Of a stretch of 32,880 nt of DNA, positions 1 to 8,906 are shown in pieces. A program made the translations under genes and the position numbers. The notes below the pieces were generated by a model. That model was not told the DNA's origin. It saw nothing but the letters and a program-made list of their open reading frames with translations, and did no database searches. The stretch lies in contig NZ_JACSWB010000152.1 in the NCBI RefSeq assembly GCF_016888135.1, positions 1-32,880 on the forward strand. Reading direction: 5' to 3'. The DNA is from Leptolyngbya sp. CCY15150. Lineage in GTDB: Bacteria; Cyanobacteriota; Cyanobacteriia; RECH01. How positions within the stretch are numbered: position 1 is the first letter of the stretch; each line of letters starts with the position of its first letter.

Positions 1-2
1 GG

Positions 3-551
3 CGGCTGCGAGTTCAAGGGCAAGATAGGACATTCATTGATATTGCCCAATCTGACAATGGCAGAATTTTTGCCAATACCTTTTCAAGCTTATACCGGCT
101 GAATCGTTCGGGGGAGTCAAAATTTATCGGTTCCTTTGGAGCCTCTGGGATGAATTCTCTGGGGTTTGATGCTAACGGTCGGTTATTTGGTGCTTCTGAT
201 AATGGCGGCTTTTACCAAATTAATCAGCGCACAGGGGAAGCCAGGCTGCTATTTACAACTCAAGGTTTTGCCAGCAGTGGTGATTTAGTCTTTGACCCAG
301 CTAAAAATCGATTTTTCTTAACGGCCAGGAGAGCTGGGACAGACGTTTTATTATCTATTCGGCGCAATGGAAGTTTTAGCTTGGTAGGTGATGTTGGATA
401 TAGTAATGTCTTCGGCCTTGCTTTGGATGGCAGGAATCTATTTGGCTATACAGCCCAAAACCAGGAAATTCTCATCAACAAGAATACTGGAGTTGGTAGA
501 TTTAGGCAGAATGTTAGAGGAACTATAGGTCAGATTTACGGCGCAACGTAA
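3..551 (+). CDS. Hypothetical repeat (beta-propeller-like) protein, 3' part
   Basis: The reading frame is open from the left edge, so the gene begins outside the window. About 182 codons are visible, ending with TAA. The protein is built of short repeating units of the kind F-D/L-D-x-N-x-R-L-F-G followed by polar turns (for example LGFDANGRLFG, LVFDPAKNRFF, LALDGRNLFG), which is typical of beta-propeller blades. No catalytic motif, membrane segment or sorting signal is visible at this C-terminus. I do not recognise a specific family. The ATG at 150 is an internal methionine, because the same frame continues upstream of it without a stop. A secreted or structural role would be a guess. Confidence 0.7.
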   Translation, partial: RLRVQGQDRTFIDIAQSDNGRIFANTFSSLYRLNRSGESKFIGSFGASGMNSLGFDANGRLFGASDNGGFYQINQRTGEARLLFTTQGFASSGDLVFDPAKNRFFLTARRAGTDVLLSIRRNGSFSLVGDVGYSNVFGLALDGRNLFGYTAQNQEILINKNTGVGRFRQNVRGTIGQIYGAT

Positions 552-947
552 GACATAATCTAGGGCATTATTATCTAGTAAGAAGCAGGTAGCCCTTAAT
601 CAATCCTATTGAAGGATCCTGTCAAGCAAGTTGTACGCACTGTATTATCAGGGTTTTGACGCGATTGGCGGGAACTTAGCGATCGCCCATTGTACCGTGT
701 ACAGTATCTCCAGTACTTGTAGGGTGGACACTGCCCACCCTACTTGCTGAAATGGCGTTACTGGAATGTGAGCAAGATGCTACATTGGTTGTGACTATGG
801 GGCTACCATCTGGCATTGCTGAATAGCGGTATGACTCCGCAACGTTTGCCGAAGGTTCTGTACTCCTAGCCCCAGGTTCATATCCTGATTCAGCAACACC
901 TACCATCTACCAAAGAGCCCAGGATAGCGGCAAGATCGGATAGAAGG
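552..947. other. Intergenic region with hairpin and MITE remnants
   Basis: No gene is supported here. It contains a 9-bp perfect hairpin at 719-743 (GTAGGGTGG, 7-nt loop, CCACCCTAC). It also holds a fragment at about 746-780 that resembles part of the repeat at 12874 (shared GGAAYGTGAGCAAGATGCT) and one complete small inverted-repeat element at 812-900. The short minus-strand frame across 676-906 is made mostly of these repeats and is not a gene. Confidence 0.6.
804..908. mobile_element. MITE-like element, copy 1 (89 bp) with 8-bp target duplication
   Basis: The element spans 812-900. It begins GGCATTGCTGAAT and ends ATTCAGCAACACC, imperfect terminal inverted repeats. It is flanked on both sides by the identical octamer TACCATCT (804-811 and 901-908), which reads as a target-site duplication. 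The interior has the string GCGGTATGACTCCGCAAC, which recurs in inverted orientation in the copy at 15606-15710. It has no coding capacity, so movement would need a transposase in trans. Confidence 0.8.
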
Positions 948-2450
948 TTACGGCAAACAATCGAGATACATGTCCACATCCCACTGTGTACTCGTCGCCA
1001 AAAACTTCTCCCACTCATCTCGCTTGTACCAGTTAAACACCTGATACATGTCTCCCGGCATTGACGCCTTCACAACATCATCCTGCTCCAGCCGCTCCAG
1101 CGCCTCACCCAACGACATCGGCAGCTTCTTCACCTGTTTACCTGCCTCCATCGCCTCATAGAGATTACGAGATTCTGGCTCTCCTGGATCCAGATTGCGT
1201 TGAATGCCATCATCAAACGCCTTCAGCAACGCTGCTGCCATCAGATAAGGATTCACCATCGAATCCACTGCCCGATACTCAAACCGCCCCGGTGCCGATA
1301 CTCGCAAACCACAGGTACGGTTCTGGAAACCCCAATCTGCATAGACTGGTGCCCATAGCCCTGTATCCCATAGGCGGCGATAGGAATTCACGGTCGAACA
1401 GCCGATCGCTGTCAGGGCTCCCAGATGTTCTATCACTCCACCGATCGCATTCAGACCAATTGGGCCTGGCTTCGTGGCAGATAAGCTAGGATCTGGCAAA
1501 AATGTATTCTCGCCGCCCTTGCGATAGCTAAAGGTGCCTGCTAAACCTGGCAGTGTTTCCATGCCAAAATCTTTCACCTGTTCATCTCCGCCATACCATA
1601 AAGATAGGTTATGGTGACAACCGTTGGCCGATACGCCCATGAAGGGCTTACTCATGAAGCAGGCGATCAGGTTAAACTCTCGCGCCACCTGGGAACAGAT
1701 TTGTCGATAGGTGGTGAGGCGATCGCATGTGCGTAACGCATCATCATACATAAAGTTGAGCTCAAGCTGCCCCGGCGCATCTTCATGATCGCCCTGGATC
1801 ATATCTAGACCCATCGCTTGACAATAGTCAATCACCCGTAAAAATACGGGGCGCAATTCCTCAAACTGATCAATTTGATAGCAGTTGGGCTTGGTCACGC
1901 CACCATTGGGCTTACCATCTGGCCCTTTCTTCAGCCACATCATCTCTGGTTCTGTACCGTGCCGCAGATGTAGACCATGGTGATCTTCCTGAAACTGAGC
2001 GTGGATGCGCTTCAAATTGCCGCGACAGTCTGATGTCAGGTAGCCCCCCGGATTCTCCGGTTCCTCGCGGTTGCGGAAACAGGTACAAAAGACCCGCGCC
2101 ACTCGCTTATCCCAAGGCAGTTGGCAGAAAGTGTCTGGATCGGGAATGGCCACAAGTTCCGATGCTTCTGGGCCATAGCCGATGTAGTTGTTGTAGCGAT
2201 CGAGGAAGAGGTTAGCCGTGGAACCGTACACCAACTGAATGCCGCGTTCGGCAATCGTTTCCCAATGGTCTGCCGGAACACCCTTGCCGACAATGCGCCC
2301 CGTAACGGAGATGAACTGGTAGTAAATATACTTAATGCCCAGCTCATCAATCTTGGCCCGCACCTGCGCCACCAAGTCAGCGCGTCCCTCCGCCTGCACA
2401 CAGGCCTCCAGATTCGTCAGAGCCTCCGACTTTGTTAGCATTCCCGTCAT
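948..2450 (-). CDS. Glutamine synthetase-family ligase (acceptor unknown)
   Basis: A 500-residue protein of the glutamine synthetase fold, which forms an amide from the gamma-carboxyl of glutamate with ATP. Visible family motifs include GDHEDAPGQLELNF (metal-binding glutamates), the NGCHHNLSLW loop with the catalytic-region histidine, and APGRFEYRAVDSMVNPYL (the arginine-containing C-terminal block). The N-terminus does not look like the standard cyanobacterial GlnA, and no adenylylation-type C-terminus is evident. It is therefore probably a paralogue acting on ammonia, an amine or a polyamine. The start at 2450 is supported by GGAGG seven bases upstream. A second ATG three codons in is less well placed. 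A perfect NtcA box lies 76 bp upstream, which indicates control by nitrogen status. The family is sure and the substrate is not. Confidence 0.85.
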   Translation of the reverse strand: MTGMLTKSEALTNLEACVQAEGRADLVAQVRAKIDELGIKYIYYQFISVTGRIVGKGVPADHWETIAERGIQLVYGSTANLFLDRYNNYIGYGPEASELVAIPDPDTFCQLPWDKRVARVFCTCFRNREEPENPGGYLTSDCRGNLKRIHAQFQEDHHGLHLRHGTEPEMMWLKKGPDGKPNGGVTKPNCYQIDQFEELRPVFLRVIDYCQAMGLDMIQGDHEDAPGQLELNFMYDDALRTCDRLTTYRQICSQVAREFNLIACFMSKPFMGVSANGCHHNLSLWYGGDEQVKDFGMETLPGLAGTFSYRKGGENTFLPDPSLSATKPGPIGLNAIGGVIEHLGALTAIGCSTVNSYRRLWDTGLWAPVYADWGFQNRTCGLRVSAPGRFEYRAVDSMVNPYLMAAALLKAFDDGIQRNLDPGEPESRNLYEAMEAGKQVKKLPMSLGEALERLEQDDVVKASMPGDMYQVFNWYKRDEWEKFLATSTQWDVDMYLDCLP

Positions 2451-2496
2451 TCTGCTGCCTCCCCACCATCGCTCTGGCTCAAGTTGTGCTGTGCTT

Positions 2497-2539
2497 AGTT
2501 AAAGCCAACTTGTTATGACAACTCTGTATCTAGAGATAC
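2497..2539 (-). promoter_or_regulatory. NtcA-activated promoter of the glutamine synthetase-family gene
   Basis: The sequence at 2526-2539 is GTATCTAGAGATAC, a perfect and fully palindromic GTA-N8-TAC, the consensus of the cyanobacterial nitrogen regulator NtcA. Read on the minus strand it is followed after 23 bp by TTAACT (2497-2502), an acceptable -10 hexamer at the spacing of class-II NtcA promoters. Transcription would start near 2490, leaving a leader of about 40 nt before the ATG at 2450. The box is seen directly. Its use in vivo is inferred. Confidence 0.7.
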
Positions 2540-3113
2540 CTTCATTCAGAATTCTTGCTGGGACTGTATCGTTGTGGTGCTACGATCGAGTCTGGATTAG
2601 GGCTATGGCAATCCCTATCTACCTTGAGACAACTGCTGTCGAGCACCCCACCCTCCCACCTATGACGATATAGAGATTAATCAGACTTAACATTATTTCT
2701 CTTTATGTCATCTTCGGAGAGACGCTGGCCAAACCCTTACTCTTTGGTCAGATACTCTTTGGTTAGATAGTGTGAGTTGTTATGACAAAAAATCGCCAGG
2801 ATATCCCAAAATGATAGGAGAGGCATAATGTAGCCCTCACCCCACACCTCCAAGGACGAGGGACGTTAATGTCTGATCTCCCTTGCTTCTACCGCAAAAA
2901 GAGGCTAGGGGATGATGGATATACCTTGCACAGGTACCTCCCAGGGGATGCTTTCCCCGGTGCAGAAGCCCCTAACCAAAAGCCTCGAACCCATAGGGCG
3001 ACTGCCATAAGCAAAACCTTTTCGAGCCTAATGGAATTCCTATTGAAACGATTTGAGAACCAACTGAATTTCCATGTAAGCTGATCTTGGTATAGTCTAT
3101 TTATGATGGTCTT
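2540..3113. other. Intergenic region upstream of ndhF3
   Basis: No gene is supported. A 71-codon frame at 2869-3084 has no ribosome-binding site and no family resemblance. A near-perfect tandem duplication of 15 bp occurs at 2739-2753 and 2754-2768 (ACTCTTTGGTYAGAT). The dyad TTGTTATGACAA lies near 2777. Otherwise nothing distinctive is seen apart from the ndhF3 promoter elements at the right end. Confidence 0.5.
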
Positions 3114-3145
3114 TTGAAAAATCATAGTCTCTAGTCTATGACTAG
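3102..3145 (+). promoter_or_regulatory. Candidate promoter and operator region of the ndhF3 operon
   Basis: TTGAAA at 3114-3119 and TATGAC at 3137-3142 are spaced by exactly 17 bp, a good sigma70-type promoter about 60 bp before the ATG. Two dyads overlap it: TATGAT-N13-ATCATA (3102-3126) and CTAGTC-TAT-GACTAG (3131-3145). LysR-type regulators of inorganic-carbon genes (CcmR/NdhR, CmpR) bind interrupted dyads at such positions, so these are candidate operators. The match to a specific CcmR consensus is not established here. Confidence 0.4.
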
Positions 3146-3199
3146 GAGTACATAGGCACCATCTTAGGTAGGTCATTGTAGGCATCGTGAGGACAGCAT

Positions 3200-5059
3200 A
3201 TGGAGCAGTTTTTCGCCCAAACAGCTTGGTTAATTCCCAGTTATCCTCTGATGGGGATGGTTTTATCGCTGTTATGGCTACCGTCAATTACCCCGCTAAC
3301 GGGGCCTCGGCCCGCTGGGTATTTTAACCTTGGGATGACGGGGCTAGCCTGTCTGCATGGGGCGATCGCCTTCCATGCTACTTGGCAACAGGCTCCTCAG
3401 TACATAGCCTTTTCCTGGCTACAGATTGCCGATCTCGATTTGACCATCCCCATCGAAGTATCGTCGATTACCCTAGGTGCCATTCTAGTAGTAACGAGCA
3501 TTAACTTTCTAGCCCAGGTTTATGCCGTGGGCTATTTAGAAATGGACTGGGGTTGGGCAAGATTTTATGCCCTGTTAGCTCTGTTTGAAGCTGGCATGTG
3601 TGCTCTGGCCCTGTGCGATTCGCTATTTTTCAGCTACATGATTTTGGAAGTTCTCACCCTCGGCACCTATTTGCTGATCGGCTTCTGGCTCAATCAGTCG
3701 TTGGTGGTCACCGGTGCTAGAGATGCGTTTCTCACCAAGCGGGTGGGGGATTTGGTGCTGTTGATGGGGGTATTGGCGCTCTATCCTCTGGCTGGCACCT
3801 GGGATTTTCAAGAGTTAGCGGTTTGGGCAGAGACGGCCGATATCAACCCGACGACTGCAACCTTGGTGGGTTTGGCTCTGATCGCTGGCCCCATGGGCAA
3901 ATGTGCTCAGTTTCCCTTGCACCTTTGGCTGGATGAAGCCATGGAGGGGCCGGTACCCAGTACCATCCTGCGGAATTCGGTGGTGGTGGCTACGGGGGCA
4001 TGGGTGCTGATTAAGCTGGAGCCAGTGTTAGCCCTATCCCCGACGGTCTTATCGGTGGCGATCGCCATTGGTTCGATCACGGCGGTGGGCGGTACGCTCA
4101 TTTCCATGGCTCAAGTGGACGTCAAGCGTGCCCTATCCTATCTGACCAGCGCCTACATGGGCATTGTATTCATTGCTGTGGGCGCACAGTTAAGCAACGC
4201 CGCATTTTTGATGATTCTCACCCACGCTGTGGCTATCAGTTTGCTGGTCATGAGCTCTGGATCGATTGTCCTCAACAGCATTACCCAAGATTTAACCCAG
4301 ATGGGTGGCCTTTGGCAGCGGCGTCCTGTATCGGGATTATCCTACCTGGTTGGCGTAGCTGGACTCATTGCCCTGCCGCCCCTGGGTGGATTTTGGTCGA
4401 TGCTTGCCTTGCTGGATGGTGTATGGAGCGATCGCCCTGTGATTGCCGTGATTTTGCTGCTGGTGAACGCTCTGGCTGCTTTTGCCGTCACGCGAGTTTT
4501 TGTGCTGATGTTTGGCGGTAAACCCCAGCCGATGACAGAGCGATCGCCGGAGAACGGTTGGCTGGTGACCTTACCGATGACTATCTTGGCAGGGTTTGTC
4601 CTGCACCTCCCTCTAGTGCTGCAAACCCTGTCACTGTTGCCGGACTGGGCTGTTCTCAATAAAGATGTAGCGTTAGTGCTCATCTGGTCAACCCTGTCTG
4701 GCTGCAGCCTAGCGGCCTTGGTGTACTATGGCCCCACATCTAAGCCAATTCGGCTACCGTGGCAAGCATTACAGAATTTGTTAGCCTACGACTTCTATAC
4801 ATCCCGAATTTATGGCTTCAGCGTTGTCGGTAGCGTGGATCGGATCTCGCGCTTAATTGACTGGGGCGATCGCTACCTAGTAGATGGCTTCGTCAATATG
4901 GTGGGGCTAGCCTCACTCTTTGGCGGCGAAGCCCTCAAATATGGCAACAGCGGCAAAACCCAGTCCTATGTGCTCACCATTGCCCTGGGCATCATTTTAA
5001 TCACGCTTTTGATGACATGGTCGTCGTTGACTAACCTATCTCTTGTTATTGGTGGATAA
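3200..5059 (+). CDS. ndhF3: NDH-1MS subunit NdhF3 (CO2-uptake complex)
   Basis: A 619-residue polytopic membrane protein of the NuoL/NdhF antiporter-like family, in the thylakoid membrane arm of NDH-1. The fifth-helix glutamate is visible in ILEVLTLGTYLLIG (E150), followed by the K180-R181 pair and the GKCAQFPLHLWLDEAMEGPVP block that lines the proton channel. It is the NdhF3 form because it heads a cluster with ndhD3, cupA and cupS, the set that makes the inducible high-affinity CO2-hydrating complex NDH-1MS (NDH-1_3). The start is preceded by GAGG at good spacing. Only three bases separate its stop from the ndhD3 ATG, so the two are co-transcribed and probably translationally coupled. Confidence 0.95.
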   Translation: MEQFFAQTAWLIPSYPLMGMVLSLLWLPSITPLTGPRPAGYFNLGMTGLACLHGAIAFHATWQQAPQYIAFSWLQIADLDLTIPIEVSSITLGAILVVTSINFLAQVYAVGYLEMDWGWARFYALLALFEAGMCALALCDSLFFSYMILEVLTLGTYLLIGFWLNQSLVVTGARDAFLTKRVGDLVLLMGVLALYPLAGTWDFQELAVWAETADINPTTATLVGLALIAGPMGKCAQFPLHLWLDEAMEGPVPSTILRNSVVVATGAWVLIKLEPVLALSPTVLSVAIAIGSITAVGGTLISMAQVDVKRALSYLTSAYMGIVFIAVGAQLSNAAFLMILTHAVAISLLVMSSGSIVLNSITQDLTQMGGLWQRRPVSGLSYLVGVAGLIALPPLGGFWSMLALLDGVWSDRPVIAVILLLVNALAAFAVTRVFVLMFGGKPQPMTERSPENGWLVTLPMTILAGFVLHLPLVLQTLSLLPDWAVLNKDVALVLIWSTLSGCSLAALVYYGPTSKPIRLPWQALQNLLAYDFYTSRIYGFSVVGSVDRISRLIDWGDRYLVDGFVNMVGLASLFGGEALKYGNSGKTQSYVLTIALGIILITLLMTWSSLTNLSLVIGG

Positions 5060-5062
5060 CCC

Positions 5063-6595
5063 ATGCTTAGCACCTTGATTTGGCTGCCATTTCTAGGGGC
5101 GATCGCCCTTGGCTGTTTGCCTGCCTCTATCTCGTCAAAACAGATTCGTTGGATTACCCTTTGGTTTACGGGAGGTATTTTACTTTGGAGCTTAGCCCTC
5201 CTCTTCCAGTTTGACCTGAATACGCCGACGCTGCAGATGCAGGAATACTTGCCCTGGATTGATAGCCTTGGTCTAAACTACCAGCTTGGCGTAGATGGTC
5301 TATCTATTACCTTAGTGATCCTAAACAGCTTTTTAACCTGGATTGCTGTGTTCAGCAGTTCAGAACAGACGGAACGTCCGCGTCTGTTTTACAGTCTGAT
5401 GCTGATCTGCAGCGGCGGTGTGGCCGGGGCATTTTTGGCCCAAAATCTACTCCTCTTTTTCCTGTTTTATGAACTAGAGCTTGTACCGTTCTACCTGCTG
5501 ATCTCGATTTGGGGCGGCGAACGGTGTAATTATGCTGCCACCAAGTTCTTGATCTATACAGCCCTGTCCGGAGCACTGATCCTGGTTGGCTTCCTCGGTC
5601 TAGTTTGGCTCACGGGGGCCTCATCCTTTGCCTACAGTGATGTCTTGGGGCAGAGTTTGCCCATGCTATCGCAGCTTATTCTTCTCGGTATCTTATTGGT
5701 GGGATTTGGCATCAAGGTGCCGTTAGTGCCGTTCCACACTTGGCTGCCCGATACCTATACAGCCGCATCCACACCCACCGCGATTTTGCTGGGCGGTGTT
5801 TTAGCGAAATTGGGAGCCTACGGCATCTTTCGCTTTGGGCTAGGTTTATTTCCAGATGCCTGGTCGGTGTTGTCTCCTGGCTTAGCGACCTGGGCGACGA
5901 TTAGCGTGCTCTACGGGGCCATGGCAGCGATCGCCCAAACGGACATTAAGCGCATGGTAGCCTACAGCTCTGTGGGCCATATGGGCTATATCTTATTGGG
6001 TGGAGCGGCCTTGACGACGCTGAGTATGGTGGGTGCTGTTTCCCAGATGGTTGCCCATGGGCTAATCCTGGCTATCCTATTCCATCTCGTTGGCTTAGTC
6101 GAGCTGAAGGTTGGCACCCGCGAGCTGAATGTACTCAACGGTCTGATGAATCCTATTCGAGGGCTACCTACTATTAGTGCGCTCTTGGTGTTGGGTGGGA
6201 TGGCAAGTGCTGGCATTCCAGGTCTGGCAGGATTTATCGCCGAATTTCTTATTTTCCAAGGTAGCTACACCGTCTTTCCGATTCAAACCTTGCTGTCTGT
6301 GGTAGGCACGGGTTTAACGGCAGTCTATTTTGTGATTCTGCTAAACCGCACCTGCTTTGGCAAGCTAGATAATGCGATCGCTTACTTTCCCAAGGTTGAG
6401 TGGGGTGAGCGGGTACCGGCCTTGGTTTTAGCTTGGGCTATTTTCTTGCTGGGTGTTCAGCCAAGCTGGCTTGTGCGTTGGAGTGAATCAACCACGGCAG
6501 CTATGGTGTCAGCGGTTAGCCCGCCCGCGACACAGATGATCACGATCACAACGGCTATGCAATCTACAGAAGCGTTGATGATCCCGAAAAACTGA
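5063..6595 (+). CDS. ndhD3: NDH-1MS subunit NdhD3 (CO2-uptake complex)
   Basis: A 510-residue membrane protein of the NuoM/NdhD family. Conserved proton-channel blocks are present: LFYELELVPFYLLISIWGG around residues 134-152 with its key glutamates, and GIKVPLVPFHTWLPDTYTAA further on. As NdhD3 it partners NdhF3 at the distal end of the NDH-1MS membrane arm, where proton translocation is thought to drive one-way CO2 hydration by CupA. The length fits the family. It lies three bases after ndhF3 and 56 bp before cupA, in the same direction. The assignment as NdhD3, not NdhD1/D2 (respiratory) or NdhD4 (constitutive CO2 uptake), rests on this gene order. Confidence 0.95.
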   Translation: MLSTLIWLPFLGAIALGCLPASISSKQIRWITLWFTGGILLWSLALLFQFDLNTPTLQMQEYLPWIDSLGLNYQLGVDGLSITLVILNSFLTWIAVFSSSEQTERPRLFYSLMLICSGGVAGAFLAQNLLLFFLFYELELVPFYLLISIWGGERCNYAATKFLIYTALSGALILVGFLGLVWLTGASSFAYSDVLGQSLPMLSQLILLGILLVGFGIKVPLVPFHTWLPDTYTAASTPTAILLGGVLAKLGAYGIFRFGLGLFPDAWSVLSPGLATWATISVLYGAMAAIAQTDIKRMVAYSSVGHMGYILLGGAALTTLSMVGAVSQMVAHGLILAILFHLVGLVELKVGTRELNVLNGLMNPIRGLPTISALLVLGGMASAGIPGLAGFIAEFLIFQGSYTVFPIQTLLSVVGTGLTAVYFVILLNRTCFGKLDNAIAYFPKVEWGERVPALVLAWAIFLLGVQPSWLVRWSESTTAAMVSAVSPPATQMITITTAMQSTEALMIPKN

Positions 6596-6651
6596 TCGTC
6601 TGTTCCTGATATGCCCTGTTGTCTATGTTGCAACCTAGAAACTAGAAATCT

Positions 6652-7959
6652 ATGACTACGACCATGTCCTCAACATCCACGGCCATTCCTCCCTCTCAGC
6701 ATCCTTTCGCCGACATTATCCATCGGCTGGAAGCAGGAGGAGCCATGCTTCCTGATACCCCTGAGAATCTCATGCAAATCATTGGTATCTATAAAGCCTA
6801 TGCGGTACCGATGGATTTTTACTGGCGCGACCTCTTGTATATTGCTGAACGAGTTTTCTTAAACCCTGTTCCAGCCTTCAAGTACTTTCTTCCCCAAGAG
6901 TATCTAGATCTTCATAATCACTATGCAGGAGATGATGCTGATCTACGGATTTGGCGAGGAGAAGCGACCGCCCACCCAGAACTTTTAGATTTTATCAACA
7001 AGGGTGAGACTAAGAAAACATGGCCTAAGTTATTCCACCATCTTTGGCACGATCGCATCAATATGGAATTTGCTGAAGCCTGCATGAGAGCCATGTTGTG
7101 GCATCGTAAGATGTATGCGCCAGCCAATAGATTCGACCCCTATTTAGACACGGATGAGTATAAAGCTAACGCTGATCGTGCCATCCGCGCCTACTTTAAA
7201 AACAATCCATTGATGCTGTCTTTGCACAAGCTATTTCCCGAGATGTTTATCGAGAAGGTGCGAGAGCTATCTTACTATGCAAACCTAGGTTTGTTTTGGG
7301 AAGTTATGGCTCCCGTCTTTTTTGAAATGTCTGATCTGTATGATGAAGGTAAGATCACTAGCGTTCCTGAAGCCATGAATTTTCTGGTCAACGGCATTTT
7401 TGCCATTGCTGGACGCCCTATTTACCACCATGTCTACATTGATGGTGAATGTTATGAAATTATTCCCAAGTCAAAAGGGATGACGTGGCTATATGAAGCT
7501 GCTCTGCCCTATGTAGAATCTGTGTTTTACCGGACAGCCCCCTTCCGAGGCACCAAGTCCTATAATGCTCAGGCAGAACAGGTACCGGCTGAGCAAGCAG
7601 ATTTTCACTACGGCATTCTCTATGCAGATGTATTTCCAGTGGGGACAGCCGGTATTCCACCTACGTTGCTGATGCAAGATATGCGGCACTTCCTGCCATC
7701 TTATTTGGTGGACTACTACAGTCAGCACTGTCGAGGTCAAGACGATATTTTGATCCAGCTAGGAATTACCTTTCAGCGATCGATGTATTGCGTGACCTCT
7801 GCTGTCATTCAAGCCCTGCGCCAGGCATTATTGTACCCGCTTGATGATCCTAATCCTGACCATCTCATGGCAAATCGCCAGTTTTTCGAAGCTCAGATGG
7901 ATCGATTTCTGCGTCCTGAAGCCCGCCTCCGCGACATTCAGCGACAAGACTATCGCTAG
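6652..7959 (+). CDS. cupA: CO2 hydration protein CupA (ChpY) of NDH-1MS
   Basis: A 435-residue soluble protein with no membrane span, matching CupA/ChpY in length and sequence character. It caps the NdhD3/NdhF3 end of the complex and is regarded as the unusual carbonic-anhydrase-like subunit turning CO2 into bicarbonate on the cytoplasmic side. In the block KLFHHLWHDRINMEF, His130 and Arg135 occupy the positions I recall as the proposed zinc ligands in the thermophilic cyanobacterial structure. The numbering is identical, which supports a full-length functional subunit. The first ATG was chosen. Another methionine four codons later is possible. It lies between ndhD3 and cupS. Confidence 0.95.
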   Translation: MTTTMSSTSTAIPPSQHPFADIIHRLEAGGAMLPDTPENLMQIIGIYKAYAVPMDFYWRDLLYIAERVFLNPVPAFKYFLPQEYLDLHNHYAGDDADLRIWRGEATAHPELLDFINKGETKKTWPKLFHHLWHDRINMEFAEACMRAMLWHRKMYAPANRFDPYLDTDEYKANADRAIRAYFKNNPLMLSLHKLFPEMFIEKVRELSYYANLGLFWEVMAPVFFEMSDLYDEGKITSVPEAMNFLVNGIFAIAGRPIYHHVYIDGECYEIIPKSKGMTWLYEAALPYVESVFYRTAPFRGTKSYNAQAEQVPAEQADFHYGILYADVFPVGTAGIPPTLLMQDMRHFLPSYLVDYYSQHCRGQDDILIQLGITFQRSMYCVTSAVIQALRQALLYPLDDPNPDHLMANRQFFEAQMDRFLRPEARLRDIQRQDYR

Positions 7960-8036
7960 ATAGACATTGCTGGGTATTTCAGATGTGACTATCATGCCCT
8001 TGGACAATTCACACCATTTATCTAACCTTTTTGACC

Positions 8037-8438
8037 ATGCCCACTATTGTCGATATTGCTGTCACCTCAGATTCGTTTAAGACGCTAGTCACAGCCGTTA
8101 AAGTAGCTAACTTGGTGGATGCCCTGAGTAGTCCGGGGCCCTTTACCGTTTTTGCGCCCTACGACGATGCCTTTGCTAAGTTACCTCCAGGTACCATCCA
8201 AACGCTGGTGCAAAACCCGCCCCAGCTAGGACGTATCCTCAAGTATCATGTTGTAGCTGGACGACTGACTCAAGCTGACCTGTCAAAGATGACGTCGGTG
8301 ACGTCACTGGAGGGATGCGAGATTCCAATTCGAGCTGCAGATAGATTTGAGGTTAAAAATGCAACTGTTGTGGCTGCCGATATTGAGGCTGACAATGGAA
8401 TCATTCATGTCATTGATACGGTTATATTGATGGGTTAA
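8037..8438 (+). CDS. cupS: CupS, fasciclin-domain subunit of NDH-1MS
   Basis: A 133-residue protein consisting of one FAS1 (fasciclin) domain, with hallmark strings [15 protein letters not shown] (H1 motif) and [10 protein letters not shown] (the YH motif). It lacks a signal peptide, as expected of CupS, a small cytoplasmic partner of CupA. It is 77 bp after cupA and ends the operon. A TTG six bases upstream is an alternative start. The ATG at 8037 is preferred, although neither has a clear Shine-Dalgarno sequence. Fasciclin proteins also occur extracellularly, but the missing signal sequence and the gene order make CupS the clear choice. Confidence 0.93.
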   Translation: MPTIVDIAVTSDSFKTLVTAVKVANLVDALSSPGPFTVFAPYDDAFAKLPPGTIQTLVQNPPQLGRILKYHVVAGRLTQADLSKMTSVTSLEGCEIPIRAADRFEVKNATVVAADIEADNGIIHVIDTVILMG

Positions 8439-8589
8439 TGTTTGCCTAAACGCAGGCTTGATCATCTGTTGTGAAAGCTGTGACATTGGATGGGATGGTC
8501 TTGAGCCGAATTTGACAATATAGGTCTTCGATCCTCACGTCAAATTTGGTTGAATGCTCATGGCCAAAATATCCTGCATTTTATCTCTG

Positions 8590-8622
8590 CTTCGTCATCC
8601 CCTTGAGGAGGGGATGACGAAG
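8590..8622. terminator. Strong hairpin downstream of cupS
   Basis: CTTCGTCATCCCC and GGGGATGACGAAG form a perfect 13-bp stem around a 7-nt loop, 151 bp past the cupS stop between convergent genes. It has no T-run on either side, so it is not a classic intrinsic terminator. It could stabilise 3' ends or be a short palindromic repeat. Confidence 0.35.
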
Positions 8623-8748
8623 TCTCGGTAGGGTGACCGACTAGAATAAGCAATGTAGCCAGACTTTATACCAACCCTCTTGTGTTACTTGGCAGTATCC
8701 TGACAAATTCTAGTCAGGACAGTTCACGACATCTAACGAGATCCTAAA

Positions 8749-8906
8749 GGTTCGGGCATTGTTGGATAGCAGGATAAATTGCCCTCATCCCCAACCCTTC
8801 TTCCGAGGAAGAAGGGGGCTAAAACTCCTGTCCCCTCTCCTAAAAGGAAAGGGCTAGGGAGAGGGTAGATGTTGCGTTCATACCTAGATGCAGCAACGCT
8901 GGTTCG
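8749..8906. mobile_element. MITE-like element, copy 2 (degenerate)
   Basis: The element is about 8755-8898. The left end is GGCATTGTTGGAT and the right end GATGCAGCAACG, decayed forms of the family termini. The interior carries the GCCCTCATCCCCAACCC block and the CCCTTCTTCC/GGAAGAAGGG palindrome shared with the copies at 13111 and 15733. GGTTCG on both sides (8749-8754, 8901-8906) looks like a worn target duplication. Confidence 0.6.

Noticed and set aside
676-906. 76-codon minus-strand frame
   Set aside because: It lies over a hairpin and a MITE with target duplication and has no ribosome-binding site.
1061-1489. 142-codon frame antisense to the glutamine synthetase-family gene
   Set aside because: Proline- and serine-rich shadow with no start signal. 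The minus-strand gene is certain.
2869-3084. 71-codon plus-strand frame upstream of ndhF3
   Set aside because: No Shine-Dalgarno and no recognisable family. It runs almost to the ndhF3 promoter elements.
8590-8622. Classic rho-independent terminator for cupS
   Set aside because: The stem is strong, but there is no T-run on either side and it is 151 bp from the stop, so it is listed only as a weak call.
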